Positions 1 to 12,962 are shown, counted from the stretch's first letter. The stretch is DNA of 64,000 nucleotides from Limnoperna fortunei (GCA_944474755.1 OX104115.1:29930043-29994042), one strand, 5' to 3'. Numbers and translations are program-made. The notes: generated from the letters alone by a model not told the origin.

Positions 1-652
1 ATTGTCGGCATGGTCCGTTGATATTAATCCGTGTCGTCCTGAAATAAACAATCACTGAGATTACAGATCGTGCATCATGTCATATATATGTCCTTTCAGA
101 CCATCGTAACTCCCTAGAATGATAAAATAAAACTATCTCCGTGATATTATATAACAATGTCACGTGACTCCAGCCAGTTCTGTTCTTTGCCTTTTACCAT
201 AAATCTCTTTCTCTTCCCCTACAAGTCAAGAAAAGTCATTAAAATACCAAACATATAGTTAAAAACAGAAAAGTAAACAAACAAACAAATAACAAAAAAA
301 CTGGTTCCCGGTTTTTATATAACCATAGTTGCATATAAAACTATGAACCCAAAAAGGGCCCAACTCTCCACCCAGGGGCAGCATGTCAAAAACAATAAAT
401 CATGCTGGCCCTGGGGTGGAGGGGCCGGGCCCTTTTTTTTTCTTCAATTTTGTAATTAGACCGTTCTAGAAACAATGGAATAGAAACCCCCGGAGGGGGG
501 GGGGGGTATACGGGTATATTACGATGTAAAATGATAGATTTTCACCCTCTGGGGCCTCTTGTTTAACGTTTAACGCCAGTTTTTCCTATAGAAACGATAA
601 CGAGGGAAAGACCTTCCTGTGCATTTGTTCTACTGAACAAATGTCCTTTTAA
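1..652 (-). repeat. Partial satellite unit at window start, with private 1-bp deletion
   Basis: This is the first 652 bases of a minus-strand unit, cut by the window edge. It has one A fewer than its neighbours in the AAACAAATAAACAAAA stretch, at about 290-292. That deletion is the only difference from neighbouring copies that I noticed here. Confidence 0.9.
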
Positions 653-2040
653 TATTATTATTACTTTTCTTCCGATCTAAAATTCAATTTAGTGCTGCCA
701 AAAAGTTTCTTATCCGATCGAGCTGAAAATTTGGCGGTGTGATGGATACCCCGTGGGCTTTCTCCCATTCACCCTGTTAGCACGCCCCGTCAAAAATGAG
801 GGCGTGGCAGGGACCCCCCATGAAAACGTTGTTATCACATCTCCTCCTAAGGCACACAAAATGGTACAATAAAATGGACGCCGATTGCATCTGGGATCGA
901 TGTCCTCGAATTGTCGATAGGTAGAAAATCGCTGGGCGCAACCAATAAAAAGTTACCAGTCGTGCAAGTCCAACACCACTTTTTATGTAAAAATCGTAAT
1001 TTCCCGAAAAACGATGCATCCCAGCTGTTTGAAACCCTCGCCATTCGCTTTAGAATGTCGATTTCAGTCTAAAAATGTCTCCCCGTAAGGTGTACGAGTC
1101 AATAAATCCTTAAAATCCCACATTGAAACACGTGACCACCCCTCCCCCCAGCCACGTAAATTTCGTCTGTCGTGATGTCCGTTTCAGCCATCGTCAGTGA
1201 ATGACCGTGTAAATCGTGTGTCAACAAGTTGTTCTAACTGTCCGAACTGCATTTTACCTGAAACAATAACAAATTGAAACAATTTCCGACGTCACTTTTT
1301 TGTGTATTCCATCGTCTGCTACGTGCCTCGTGTAATTATTTTACAGTGTAAAATTCCACTAAAATAAAATAAAAAAGTCTTTTATTAATTGTCGGCATGG
1401 TCCGTTGATATTAATCCGTGTCGTCCTGAAATAAACAATCACTGAGATTACAGATCGTGCATCATGTCATATATATGTCCTTTCAGACCATCGTAACTCC
1501 CTAGAATGATAAAATAAAACTATCTCCGTGATATTATATAACAATGTCACGTGACTCCAGCCAGTTCTGTTCTTTGCCTTTTACCATAAATCTCTTTCTC
1601 TTCCCCTACAAGTCAAGAAAAGTCATTAAAATACCAAACATATAGTTAAAAACAGAAAAGTAAACAAACAAACAAATAAACAAAAAAACTGGTTCCCGGT
1701 TTTTATATAACCATAGTTGCATATAAAACTATGAACCCAAAAAGGGCCCAACTCTCCACCCAGGGGCAGCATGTCAAAAACAATAAATCATGCTGGCCCT
1801 GGGGTGGAGGGGCCGGGCCCTTTTTTTTTCTTCAATTTTGTAATTAGACCGTTCTAGAAACAATGGAATAGAAACCCCCGGAGGGGGGGGGGGGTATACG
1901 GGTATATTACGATGTAAAATGATAGATTTTCACCCTCTGGGGCCTCTTGTTTAACGTTTAACGCCAGTTTTTCCTATAGAAACGATAACGAGGGAAAGAC
2001 CTTCCTGTGCATTTGTTCTACTGAACAAATGTCCTTTTAA
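653..2040 (-). repeat. Representative left-arm satellite unit
   Basis: A complete 1388-bp left-type unit with a 12-G tract. The left-type diagnostic bases are C in TAGACCGTTCTAG, the fourth G in CAGGGGCAGCATG, and G in GGTGTGATGG. The plus arms, read on the same strand, have TAGAACGTTCTAG, CAGGGACAGCATG and GGTGTAATGG. Motif order is the same as in the plus-arm reference unit at 12634-14019. Confidence 0.95.
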
Positions 2041-5000
2041 TATTATTATTACTTTTCTTCCGATCTAAAATTCAATTTAGTGCTGCCAAAAAGTTTCTTA
2101 TCCGATCGAGCTGAAAATTTGGCGGTGTGATGGATACCCCGTGGGCTTTCTCCCATTCACCCTGTTAGCACGCCCCGTCAAAAATGAGGGCGTGGCAGGG
2201 ACCCCCCATGAAAACGTTGTTATCACATCTCCTCCTAAGGCACACAAAATGGTACAATAAAATGGACGCCGATTGCATCTGGGATCGATGTCCTCGAATT
2301 GTCGATAGGTAGAAAATCGCTGGGCGCAACCAATAAAAAGTTACCAGTCGTGCAAGTCCAACACCACTTTTTATGTAAAAATCGTAATTTCCCGAAAAAC
2401 GATGCATCCCAGCTGTTTGAAACCCTCGCCATTCGCTTTAGAATGTCGATTTCAGTCTAAAAATGTCTCCCCGTAAGGTGTACGAGTCAATAAATCCTTA
2501 AAATCCCACATTGAAACACGTGACCACCCCTCCCCCCAGCCACGTAAATTTCGTCTGTCGTGATGTCCGTTTCAGCCATCGTCAGTGAATGACCGTGTAA
2601 ATCGTGTGTCAACAAGTTGTTCTAACTGTCCGAACTGCATTTTACCTGAAACAATAACAAATTGAAACAATTTCCGACGTCACTTTTTTGTGTATTCCAT
2701 CGTCTGCTACGTGCCTCGTGTAATTATTTTACAGTGTAAAATTCCACTAAAATAAAATAAAAAAGTCTTTTATTAATTGTCGGCATGGTCCGTTGATATT
2801 AATCCGTGTCGTCCTGAAATAAACAATCACTGAGATTACAGATCGTGCATCATGTCATATATATGTCCTTTCAGACCATCGTAACTCCCTAGAATGATAA
2901 AATAAAACTATCTCCGTGATATTATATAACAATGTCACGTGACTCCAGCCAGTTCTGTTCTTTGCCTTTTACCATAAATCTCTTTCTCTTCCCCTACAAG
3001 TCAAGAAAAGTCATTAAAATACCAAACATATAGTTAAAAACAGAAAAGTAAACAAACAAACAAATAAACAAAAAAACTGGTTCCCGGTTTTTATATAACC
3101 ATAGTTGCATATAAAACTATGAACCCAAAAAGGGCCCAACTCTCCACCCAGGGGCAGCATGTCAAAAACAATAAATCATGCTGGCCCTGGGGTGGAGGGG
3201 CCGGGCCCTTTTTTTTTCTTCAATTTTGTAATTAGACCGTTCTAGAAACAATGGAATAGAAACCCCCGGAGGGGGGGGGGGGTATACGGGTATATTACGA
3301 TGTAAAATGATAGATTTTCACCCTCTGGGGCCTCTTGTTTAACGTTTAACGCCAGTTTTTCCTATAGAAACGATAACGAGGGAAAGACCTTCCTGTGCAT
3401 TTGTTCTACTGAACAAATGTCCTTTTAATATTATTATTACTTTTCTTCCGATCTAAAATTCAATTTAGTGCTGCCAAAAAGTTTCTTATCCGATCGAGCT
3501 GAAAATTTGGCGGTGTGATGGATACCCCGTGGGCTTTCTCCCATTCACCCTGTTAGCACGCCCCGTCAAAAATGAGGGCGTGGCAGGGACCCCCCATGAA
3601 AACGTTGTTATCACATCTCCTCCTAAGGCACACAAAATGGTACAATAAAATGGACGCCGATTGCATCTGGGATCGATGTCCTCGAATTGTCGATAGGTAG
3701 AAAATCGCTGGGCGCAACCAATAAAAAGTTACCAGTCGTGCAAGTCCAACACCACTTTTTATGTAAAAATCGTAATTTCCCGAAAAACGATGCATCCCAG
3801 CTGTTTGAAACCCTCGCCATTCGCTTTAGAATGTCGATTTCAGTCTAAAAATGTCTCCCCGTAAGGTGTACGAGTCAATAAATCCTTAAAATCCCACATT
3901 GAAACACGTGACCACCCCTCCCCCCAGCCACGTAAATTTCGTCTGTCGTGATGTCCGTTTCAGCCATCGTCAGTGAATGACCGTGTAAATCGTGTGTCAA
4001 CAAGTTGTTCTAACTGTCCGAACTGCATTTTACCTGAAACAATAACAAATTGAAACAATTTCCGACGTCACTTTTTTGTGTATTCCATCGTCTGCTACGT
4101 GCCTCGTGTAATTATTTTACAGTGTAAAATTCCACTAAAATAAAATAAAAAAGTCTTTTATTAATTGTCGGCATGGTCCGTTGATATTAATCCGTGTCGT
4201 CCTGAAATAAACAATCACTGAGATTACAGATCGTGCATCATGTCATATATATGTCCTTTCAGACCATCGTAACTCCCTAGAATGATAAAATAAAACTATC
4301 TCCGTGATATTATATAACAATGTCACGTGACTCCAGCCAGTTCTGTTCTTTGCCTTTTACCATAAATCTCTTTCTCTTCCCCTACAAGTCAAGAAAAGTC
4401 ATTAAAATACCAAACATATAGTTAAAAACAGAAAAGTAAACAAACAAACAAATAAACAAAAAAACTGGTTCCCGGTTTTTATATAACCATAGTTGCATAT
4501 AAAACTATGAACCCAAAAAGGGCCCAACTCTCCACCCAGGGGCAGCATGTCAAAAACAATAAATCATGCTGGCCCTGGGGTGGAGGGGCCGGGCCCTTTT
4601 TTTTTCTTCAATTTTGTAATTAGACCGTTCTAGAAACAATGGAATAGAAACCCCCGGAGGGGGGGGGGGGTATACGGGTATATTACGATGTAAAATGATA
4701 GATTTTCACCCTCTGGGGCCTCTTGTTTAACGTTTAACGCCAGTTTTTCCTATAGAAACGATAACGAGGGAAAGACCTTCCTGTGCATTTGTTCTACTGA
4801 ACAAATGTCCTTTTAATATTATTATTACTTTTCTTCCGATCTAAAATTCAATTTAGTGCTGCCAAAAAGTTTCTTATCCGATCGAGCTGAAAATTTGGCG
4901 GTGTGATGGATACCCCGTGGGCTTTCTCCCATTCACCCTGTTAGCACGCCCCGTCAAAAATGAGGGCGTGGCAGGGACCCCCCATGAAAACGTTGTTATC

Positions 5001-8000
5001 ACATCTCCTCCTAAGGCACACAAAATGGTACAATAAAATGGACGCCGATTGCATCTGGGATCGATGTCCTCGAATTGTCGATAGGTAGAAAATCGCTGGG
5101 CGCAACCAATAAAAAGTTACCAGTCGTGCAAGTCCAACACCACTTTTTATGTAAAAATCGTAATTTCCCGAAAAACGATGCATCCCAGCTGTTTGAAACC
5201 CTCGCCATTCGCTTTAGAATGTCGATTTCAGTCTAAAAATGTCTCCCCGTAAGGTGTACGAGTCAATAAATCCTTAAAATCCCACATTGAAACACGTGAC
5301 CACCCCTCCCCCCAGCCACGTAAATTTCGTCTGTCGTGATGTCCGTTTCAGCCATCGTCAGTGAATGACCGTGTAAATCGTGTGTCAACAAGTTGTTCTA
5401 ACTGTCCGAACTGCATTTTACCTGAAACAATAACAAATTGAAACAATTTCCGACGTCACTTTTTTGTGTATTCCATCGTCTGCTACGTGCCTCGTGTAAT
5501 TATTTTACAGTGTAAAATTCCACTAAAATAAAATAAAAAAGTCTTTTATTAATTGTCGGCATGGTCCGTTGATATTAATCCGTGTCGTCCTGAAATAAAC
5601 AATCACTGAGATTACAGATCGTGCATCATGTCATATATATGTCCTTTCAGACCATCGTAACTCCCTAGAATGATAAAATAAAACTATCTCCGTGATATTA
5701 TATAACAATGTCACGTGACTCCAGCCAGTTCTGTTCTTTGCCTTTTACCATAAATCTCTTTCTCTTCCCCTACAAGTCAAGAAAAGTCATTAAAATACCA
5801 AACATATAGTTAAAAACAGAAAAGTAAACAAACAAACAAATAAACAAAAAAACTGGTTCCCGGTTTTTATATAACCATAGTTGCATATAAAACTATGAAC
5901 CCAAAAAGGGCCCAACTCTCCACCCAGGGGCAGCATGTCAAAAACAATAAATCATGCTGGCCCTGGGGTGGAGGGGCCGGGCCCTTTTTTTTTCTTCAAT
6001 TTTGTAATTAGACCGTTCTAGAAACAATGGAATAGAAACCCCCGGAGGGGGGGGGGGGGTATACGGGTATATTACGATGTAAAATGATAGATTTTCACCC
6101 TCTGGGGCCTCTTGTTTAACGTTTAACGCCAGTTTTTCCTATAGAAACGATAACGAGGGAAAGACCTTCCTGTGCATTTGTTCTACTGAACAAATGTCCT
6201 TTTAATATTATTATTACTTTTCTTCCGATCTAAAATTCAATTTAGTGCTGCCAAAAAGTTTCTTATCCGATCGAGCTGAAAATTTGGCGGTGTGATGGAT
6301 ACCCCGTGGGCTTTCTCCCATTCACCCTGTTAGCACGCCCCGTCAAAAATGAGGGCGTGGCAGGGACCCCCCATGAAAACGTTGTTATCACATCTCCTCC
6401 TAAGGCACACAAAATGGTACAATAAAATGGACGCCGATTGCATCTGGGATCGATGTCCTCGAATTGTCGATAGGTAGAAAATCGCTGGGCGCAACCAATA
6501 AAAAGTTACCAGTCGTGCAAGTCCAACACCACTTTTTATGTAAAAATCGTAATTTCCCGAAAAACGATGCATCCCAGCTGTTTGAAACCCTCGCCATTCG
6601 CTTTAGAATGTCGATTTCAGTCTAAAAATGTCTCCCCGTAAGGTGTACGAGTCAATAAATCCTTAAAATCCCACATTGAAACACGTGACCACCCCTCCCC
6701 CCAGCCACGTAAATTTCGTCTGTCGTGATGTCCGTTTCAGCCATCGTCAGTGAATGACCGTGTAAATCGTGTGTCAACAAGTTGTTCTAACTGTCCGAAC
6801 TGCATTTTACCTGAAACAATAACAAATTGAAACAATTTCCGACGTCACTTTTTTGTGTATTCCATCGTCTGCTACGTGCCTCGTGTAATTATTTTACAGT
6901 GTAAAATTCCACTAAAATAAAATAAAAAAGTCTTTTATTAATTGTCGGCATGGTCCGTTGATATTAATCCGTGTCGTCCTGAAATAAACAATCACTGAGA
7001 TTACAGATCGTGCATCATGTCATATATATGTCCTTTCAGACCATCGTAACTCCCTAGAATGATAAAATAAAACTATCTCCGTGATATTATATAACAATGT
7101 CACGTGACTCCAGCCAGTTCTGTTCTTTGCCTTTTACCATAAATCTCTTTCTCTTCCCCTACAAGTCAAGAAAAGTCATTAAAATACCAAACATATAGTT
7201 AAAAACAGAAAAGTAAACAAACAAACAAATAAACAAAAAAACTGGTTCCCGGTTTTTATATAACCATAGTTGCATATAAAACTATGAACCCAAAAAGGGC
7301 CCAACTCTCCACCCAGGGGCAGCATGTCAAAAACAATAAATCATGCTGGCCCTGGGGTGGAGGGGCCGGGCCCTTTTTTTTTCTTCAATTTTGTAATTAG
7401 ACCGTTCTAGAAACAATGGAATAGAAACCCCCGGAGGGGGGGGGGGGGTATACGGGTATATTACGATGTAAAATGATAGATTTTCACCCTCTGGGGCCTC
7501 TTGTTTAACGTTTAACGCCAGTTTTTCCTATAGAAACGATAACGAGGGAAAGACCTTCCTGTGCATTTGTTCTACTGAACAAATGTCCTTTTAATATTAT
7601 TATTACTTTTCTTCCGATCTAAAATTCAATTTAGTGCTGCCAAAAAGTTTCTTATCCGATCGAGCTGAAAATTTGGCGGTGTGATGGATACCCCGTGGGC
7701 TTTCTCCCATTCACCCTGTTAGCACGCCCCGTCAAAAATGAGGGCGTGGCAGGGACCCCCCATGAAAACGTTGTTATCACATCTCCTCCTAAGGCACACA
7801 AAATGGTACAATAAAATGGACGCCGATTGCATCTGGGATCGATGTCCTCGAATTGTCGATAGGTAGAAAATCGCTGGGCGCAACCAATAAAAAGTTACCA
7901 GTCGTGCAAGTCCAACACCACTTTTTATGTAAAAATCGTAATTTCCCGAAAAACGATGCATCCCAGCTGTTTGAAACCCTCGCCATTCGCTTTAGAATGT

Positions 8001-8983
8001 CGATTTCAGTCTAAAAATGTCTCCCCGTAAGGTGTACGAGTCAATAAATCCTTAAAATCCCACATTGAAACACGTGACCACCCCTCCCCCCAGCCACGTA
8101 AATTTCGTCTGTCGTGATGTCCGTTTCAGCCATCGTCAGTGAATGACCGTGTAAATCGTGTGTCAACAAGTTGTTCTAACTGTCCGAACTGCATTTTACC
8201 TGAAACAATAACAAATTGAAACAATTTCCGACGTCACTTTTTTGTGTATTCCATCGTCTGCTACGTGCCTCGTGTAATTATTTTACAGTGTAAAATTCCA
8301 CTAAAATAAAATAAAAAAGTCTTTTATTAATTGTCGGCATGGTCCGTTGATATTAATCCGTGTCGTCCTGAAATAAACAATCACTGAGATTACAGATCGT
8401 GCATCATGTCATATATATGTCCTTTCAGACCATCGTAACTCCCTAGAATGATAAAATAAAACTATCTCCGTGATATTATATAACAATGTCACGTGACTCC
8501 AGCCAGTTCTGTTCTTTGCCTTTTACCATAAATCTCTTTCTCTTCCCCTACAAGTCAAGAAAAGTCATTAAAATACCAAACATATAGTTAAAAACAGAAA
8601 AGTAAACAAACAAACAAATAAACAAAAAAACTGGTTCCCGGTTTTTATATAACCATAGTTGCATATAAAACTATGAACCCAAAAAGGGCCCAACTCTCCA
8701 CCCAGGGGCAGCATGTCAAAAACAATAAATCATGCTGGCCCTGGGGTGGAGGGGCCGGGCCCTTTTTTTTTCTTCAATTTTGTAATTAGACCGTTCTAGA
8801 AACAATGGAATAGAAACCCCCGGAGGGGGGGGGGGGGTATACGGGTATATTACGATGTAAAATGATAGATTTTCACCCTCTGGGGCCTCTTGTTTAACGT
8901 TTAACGCCAGTTTTTCCTATAGAAACGATAACGAGGGAAAGACCTTCCTGTGCATTTGTTCTACTGAACAAATGTCCTTTTAA

Positions 8984-9772
8984 TATTATTATTACTTTTC
9001 TTCCGATCTAAAATTCAATTTAGTGCTGCCAAAAAGTTTCTTATCCGATCGAGCTGAAAATTTGGCGGTGTGATGGATACCCCGTGGGCTTTCTCCCATT
9101 CACCCTGTTAGCACGCCCCGTCAAAAATGAGGGCGTGGCAGGGACCCCCCATGAAAACGTTGTTATCACATCTCCTCCTAAGGCACACAAAATGGTACAA
9201 TAAAATGGACGCCGATTGCATCTGGGATCGATGTCCTCGAATTGTCGATAGGTAGAAAATCGCTGGGCGCAACCAATAAAAAGTTACCAGTCGTGCAAGT
9301 CCAACACCACTTTTTATGTAAAAATCGTAATTTCCCGAAAAACGATGCATCCCAGCTGTTTGAAACCCTCGCCATTCGCTTTAGAATGTCGATTTCAGTC
9401 TAAAAATGTCTCCCCGTAAGGTGTACGAGTCAATAAATCCTTAAAATCCCACATTGAAACACGTGACCACCCCTCCCCCCAGCCACGTAAATTTCGTCTG
9501 TCGTGATGTCCGTTTCAGCCATCGTCAGTGAATGACCGTGTAAATCGTGTGTCAACAAGTTGTTCTAACTGTCCGAACTGCATTTTACCTGAAACAATAA
9601 CAAATTGAAACAATTTCCGACGTCACTTTTTTGTGTATTCCATCGTCTGCTACGTGCCTCGTGTAATTATTTTACAGTGTAAAATTCCACTAAAATAAAA
9701 TAAAAAAGTCTTTTATTAATTGTCGGCATGGTCCGTTGATATTAATCCGTGTCGTCCTGAAATAAACAATCA
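8984..9772 (-). repeat. Partial satellite unit at the gap
   Basis: This is the distal 789 bases of a minus-strand unit whose start lies inside the N gap. It still shows the left-type base in GGTGTGATGG. The poly-G tract that would give its length class is in the missing part. Confidence 0.9.
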
Positions 9773-9972
9773 NNNNNNNNNNNNNNNNNNNNNNNNNNNN
9801 NNNNNNNNNNNNNNNNNNNNNNNNNNNNNNNNNNNNNNNNNNNNNNNNNNNNNNNNNNNNNNNNNNNNNNNNNNNNNNNNNNNNNNNNNNNNNNNNNNNN
9901 NNNNNNNNNNNNNNNNNNNNNNNNNNNNNNNNNNNNNNNNNNNNNNNNNNNNNNNNNNNNNNNNNNNNNNNN
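9773..9972. other. Assembly gap, 200 N
   Basis: A run of exactly 200 N. A round 200 is a common fixed placeholder used in scaffolding, so the true distance is unknown. The satellite is minus-oriented up to the last base before the gap and plus-oriented from the first base after it. Confidence 0.98.
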
Positions 9973-11246
9973 AATCTATCATTTTACATCGTAATATACC
10001 CGTATACCCCCCCCCCTCCGGGGGTTTCTATTCCATTGTTTCTAGAACGTTCTAATTACAAAATTGAAGAAAAAAAAAGGGCCCGGCCCCTCCACCCCAG
10101 GGCCAGCATGATTTATTGTTTTTGACATGCTGTCCCTGGGTGGAGAGTTGGGCCCTTTTTGGGTTCATAGTTTTATATGCAACTATGGTTATATAAAAAC
10201 CGGGAACCAGTTTTTTTGTTTATTTGTTTGTTTGTTTACTTTTCTGTTTTTAACTATATGTTTGGTATTTTAATGACTTTTCTTGACTTGTAGGGGAAGA
10301 GAAAGAGATTTATGGTAAAAGGCAAAGAACAGAACTGGCTGGAGTCACGTGACATTGTTATATAATATCACGGAGATAGTTTTATTTTATCATTCTAGGG
10401 AGTTACGATGGTCTGAAAGGACATATATATGACATGATGCACGATCTGTAATCTCAGTGATTGTTTATTTCAGGACGACACGGATTAATATCAACGGACC
10501 ATGCCGACAATTAATAAAAGACTTTTTTATTTTATTTTAGTGGAATTTTACACTGTAAAATAATTACACGAGGCACGTAGCAGACGATGGAATACACAAA
10601 AAAGTGACGTCGGAAATTGTTTCAATTTGTTATTGTTTCAGGTAAAATGCAGTTCGGACAGTTAGAACAACTTGTTGACACACGATTTACACGGTCATTC
10701 ACTGACGATGGCTGAAACGGACATCACGACAGACGAAATTTACGTGGCTGGGGGGAGGGGTGGTCACGTGTTTCAATGTGGGATTTTAAGGATTTATTGA
10801 CTCGTACACCTTACGGGGAGACATTTTTAGACTGAAATCGACATTCTAAAGCGAATGGCGAGGGTTTCAAACAGCTGGGATGCATCGTTTTTCGGGAAAT
10901 TACGATTTTTACATAAAAAGTGGTGTTGGACTTGCACGACTGGTAACTTTTTATTGGTTGCGCCCAGCGATTTTCTACCTATCGACAATTCGAGGACATC
11001 GATCCCAGATGCAATCGGCGTCCATTTTATTGTACCATTTTGTGTGCCTTAGGAGGAGATGTGATAACAACGTTTTCATGGGGGGTCCCTGCCACGCCCT
11101 CATTTTTGACGGGGCGTGCTAACAGGGTGAATGGGAGAAAGCCCACGGGGTATCCATTACACCGCCAAATTTTCAGCTCGATCGGATAAGAAACTTTTTG
11201 GCAGCACTAAATTGAATTTTAGATCGGAAGAAAAGTAATAATAATA
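9973..11246 (+). repeat. 5'-truncated satellite unit after the gap
   Basis: The last 1274 bases of a plus-strand unit, beginning at AATCTATCATTTTAC just upstream of the poly-C tract. It has 10 C and the plus-type diagnostic bases. Confidence 0.93.
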
Positions 11247-12642
11247 TTAAAAGGACATTTGTTCAGTAGAACAAATGCACAGGAAGGTCTTTCCCTCGTT
11301 ATCGTTTCTATAGGAAAAACTGGCGTTAAACGTTAAACAAGAGGCCCCAGAGGGTGAAAATCTATCATTTTACATCGTAATATACCCGTATACCCCCCCC
11401 CCCTCCGGGGGTTTCTATTCCATTGTTTCTAGAACGTTCTAATTACAAAATTGAAGAAAAAAAAAGGGCCCGGCCCCTCCACCCCAGGGCCAGCATGATT
11501 TATTGTTTTTGACATGCTGTCCCTGGGTGGAGAGTTGGGCCCTTTTTGGGTTCATAGTTTTATATGCAACTATGGTTATATAAAAACCGGGAACCAGTTT
11601 TTTTGTTTATTTGTTTGTTTGTTTACTTTTCTGTTTTTAACTATATGTTTGGTATTTTAATGACTTTTCTTGACTTGTAGGGGAAGAGAAAGAGATTTAT
11701 GGTAAAAGGCAAAGAACAGAACTGGCTGGAGTCACGTGACATTGTTATATAATATCACGGAGATAGTTTTATTTTATCATTCTAGGGAGTTACGATGGTC
11801 TGAAAGGACATATATATGACATGATGCACGATCTGTAATCTCAGTGATTGTTTATTTCAGGACGACACGGATTAATATCAACGGACCATGCCGACAATTA
11901 ATAAAAGACTTTTTTATTTTATTTTAGTGGAATTTTACACTGTAAAATAATTACACGAGGCACGTAGCAGACGATGGAATACACAAAAAAGTGACGTCGG
12001 AAATTGTTTCAATTTGTTATTGTTTCAGGTAAAATGCAGTTCGGACAGTTAGAACAACTTGTTGACACACGATTTACACGGTCATTCACTGACGATGGCT
12101 GAAACGGACATCACGACAGACGAAATTTACGTGGCTGGGGGGAGGGGTGGTCACGTGTTTCAATGTGGGATTTTAAGGATTTATTGACTCGTACACCTTA
12201 CGGGGAGACATTTTTAGACTGAAATCGACATTCTAAAGCGAATGGCGAGGGTTTCAAACAGCTGGGATGCATCGTTTTTCGGGAAATTACGATTTTTACA
12301 TAAAAAGTGGTGTTGGACTTGCACGACTGGTAACTTTTTATTGGTTGCGCCCAGCGATTTTCTACCTATCGACAATTCGAGGACATCGATCCCAGATGCA
12401 ATCGGCGTCCATTTTATTGTACCATTTTGTGTGCCTTAGGAGGAGATGTGATAACAACGTTTTCATGGGGGGTCCCTGCCACGCCCTCATTTTTGACGGG
12501 GCGTGCTAACAGGGTGAATGGGAGAAAGCCCACGGGGTATCCATTACACCGCCAAATTTTCAGCTCGATCGGATAAGAAACTTTTTGGCAGCACTAAATT
12601 GAATTTTAGATCGGAAGAAAAGTAATAATAATATTAAAAGGA

Positions 12643-12664
12643 CATTTGTTCAGTAGAACAAATG
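12643..12664. repeat. Perfect unit-start hairpin
   Basis: Arms CATTTGTTC (12643-12651) and GAACAAATG (12656-12664) pair over 9 bp around the loop AGTA. It sits just after the (AAT)n boundary. Related hairpins stand in the same place after (AAT)n in the interruption (43135-43158, 44697-44717, 46901-46924), which argues for an element-terminus signature rather than chance. Confidence 0.85.
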
Positions 12665-12779
12665 CACAGGAAGGTCTTTCCCTCGTTATCGTTTCTATAG
12701 GAAAAACTGGCGTTAAACGTTAAACAAGAGGCCCCAGAGGGTGAAAATCTATCATTTTACATCGTAATATACCCGTATA

Positions 12780-12797
12780 CCCCCCCCCCTCCGGGGG
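12780..12797 (+). repeat. Length-variable poly-C tract followed by TCCGGGGG
   Basis: Ten C (12780-12789), then TCC and five G, so part of the C run can fold back on GGGGG. This is the main variable position of the array: 10 or 11 C in the plus arms, 12 or 13 (as G) in the minus arm. It accounts for unit lengths from 1386 to 1389. Confidence 0.95.
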
Positions 12798-12812
12798 TTT
12801 CTATTCCATTGT

Positions 12813-12825
12813 TTCTAGAACGTTC
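12813..12825 (+). promoter_or_regulatory. Heat-shock-element-like motif (plus arms only)
   Basis: TTCTAGAACGTTC contains three alternating 5-bp boxes (nTTCn, nGAAn, nTTCn), the textbook HSF-binding arrangement. In the minus arm the corresponding base (461 in the first copy) changes the third box from TTC to GTC and breaks the motif. It lies about 140 bp upstream of a TATA-like motif. HSF binding is an inference; only the motif is seen. Confidence 0.45.
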
Positions 12826-12846
12826 TAATTACAAAATTGAAGAAAA

Positions 12847-12933
12847 AAAAAGGGCCCGGCCCCTCCACCCCAGGGCCAGCATGATTTATTGTTTTTGACA
12901 TGCTGTCCCTGGGTGGAGAGTTGGGCCCTTTTT
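12847..12933. repeat. Long imperfect stem-loop
   Basis: An AAAAAGGGCCC-led arm (12847-12883) and a GGGCCCTTTTT-ended arm (12899-12933) are imperfect reverse complements, sharing GGGCCC, CTCCACCC, AGGG and CAGCATG blocks with small bulges. They are separated by an AT-rich loop of about 15 nt. One arm-diagnostic substitution (12906; 378 in the left arm) lies in the stem, opposite the C of AGGGCCAGCATG: neither allele restores pairing fully by my reading. Confidence 0.8.
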
Positions 12934-12938
12934 GGGTT

Positions 12939-12960
12939 CATAGTTTTATATGCAACTATG
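12939..12960. repeat. Short perfect hairpin upstream of TATA
   Basis: CATAGTT (12939-12945) pairs with AACTATG (12954-12960) around an 8-nt loop. It directly abuts the TATA-like motif. Confidence 0.65.
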
Positions 12961-12962
12961 GT

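Larger units (their letters stand above)
1..9772 (-). repeat. Satellite array, minus-orientation arm (left arm)
   Basis: Tandem copies of a ~1388-bp unit, read on the minus strand. Taking the unit start as the TTAAAAGGAC that follows the (AAT)n run, complete units occupy 653-2040, 2041-3428, 3429-4816 (1388 bp each) and 4817-6205, 6206-7594, 7595-8983 (1389 bp each). Partial units lie at both ends. The 1-bp length step is explained by the poly-G tract: 12 G in the first four copies and 13 G in the next three. By eye the copies are otherwise nearly identical. This arm differs from both plus-strand arms at three fixed positions (461, 378 and 741 in the first copy). No gene was found in it. Its flip relative to the rest of the window coincides with the N gap. 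Confidence 0.97.

Noticed and set aside
9720..10055. Apparent open frames running through 9773-9972
   Set aside because: They exist only because N was translated as unknown residues.
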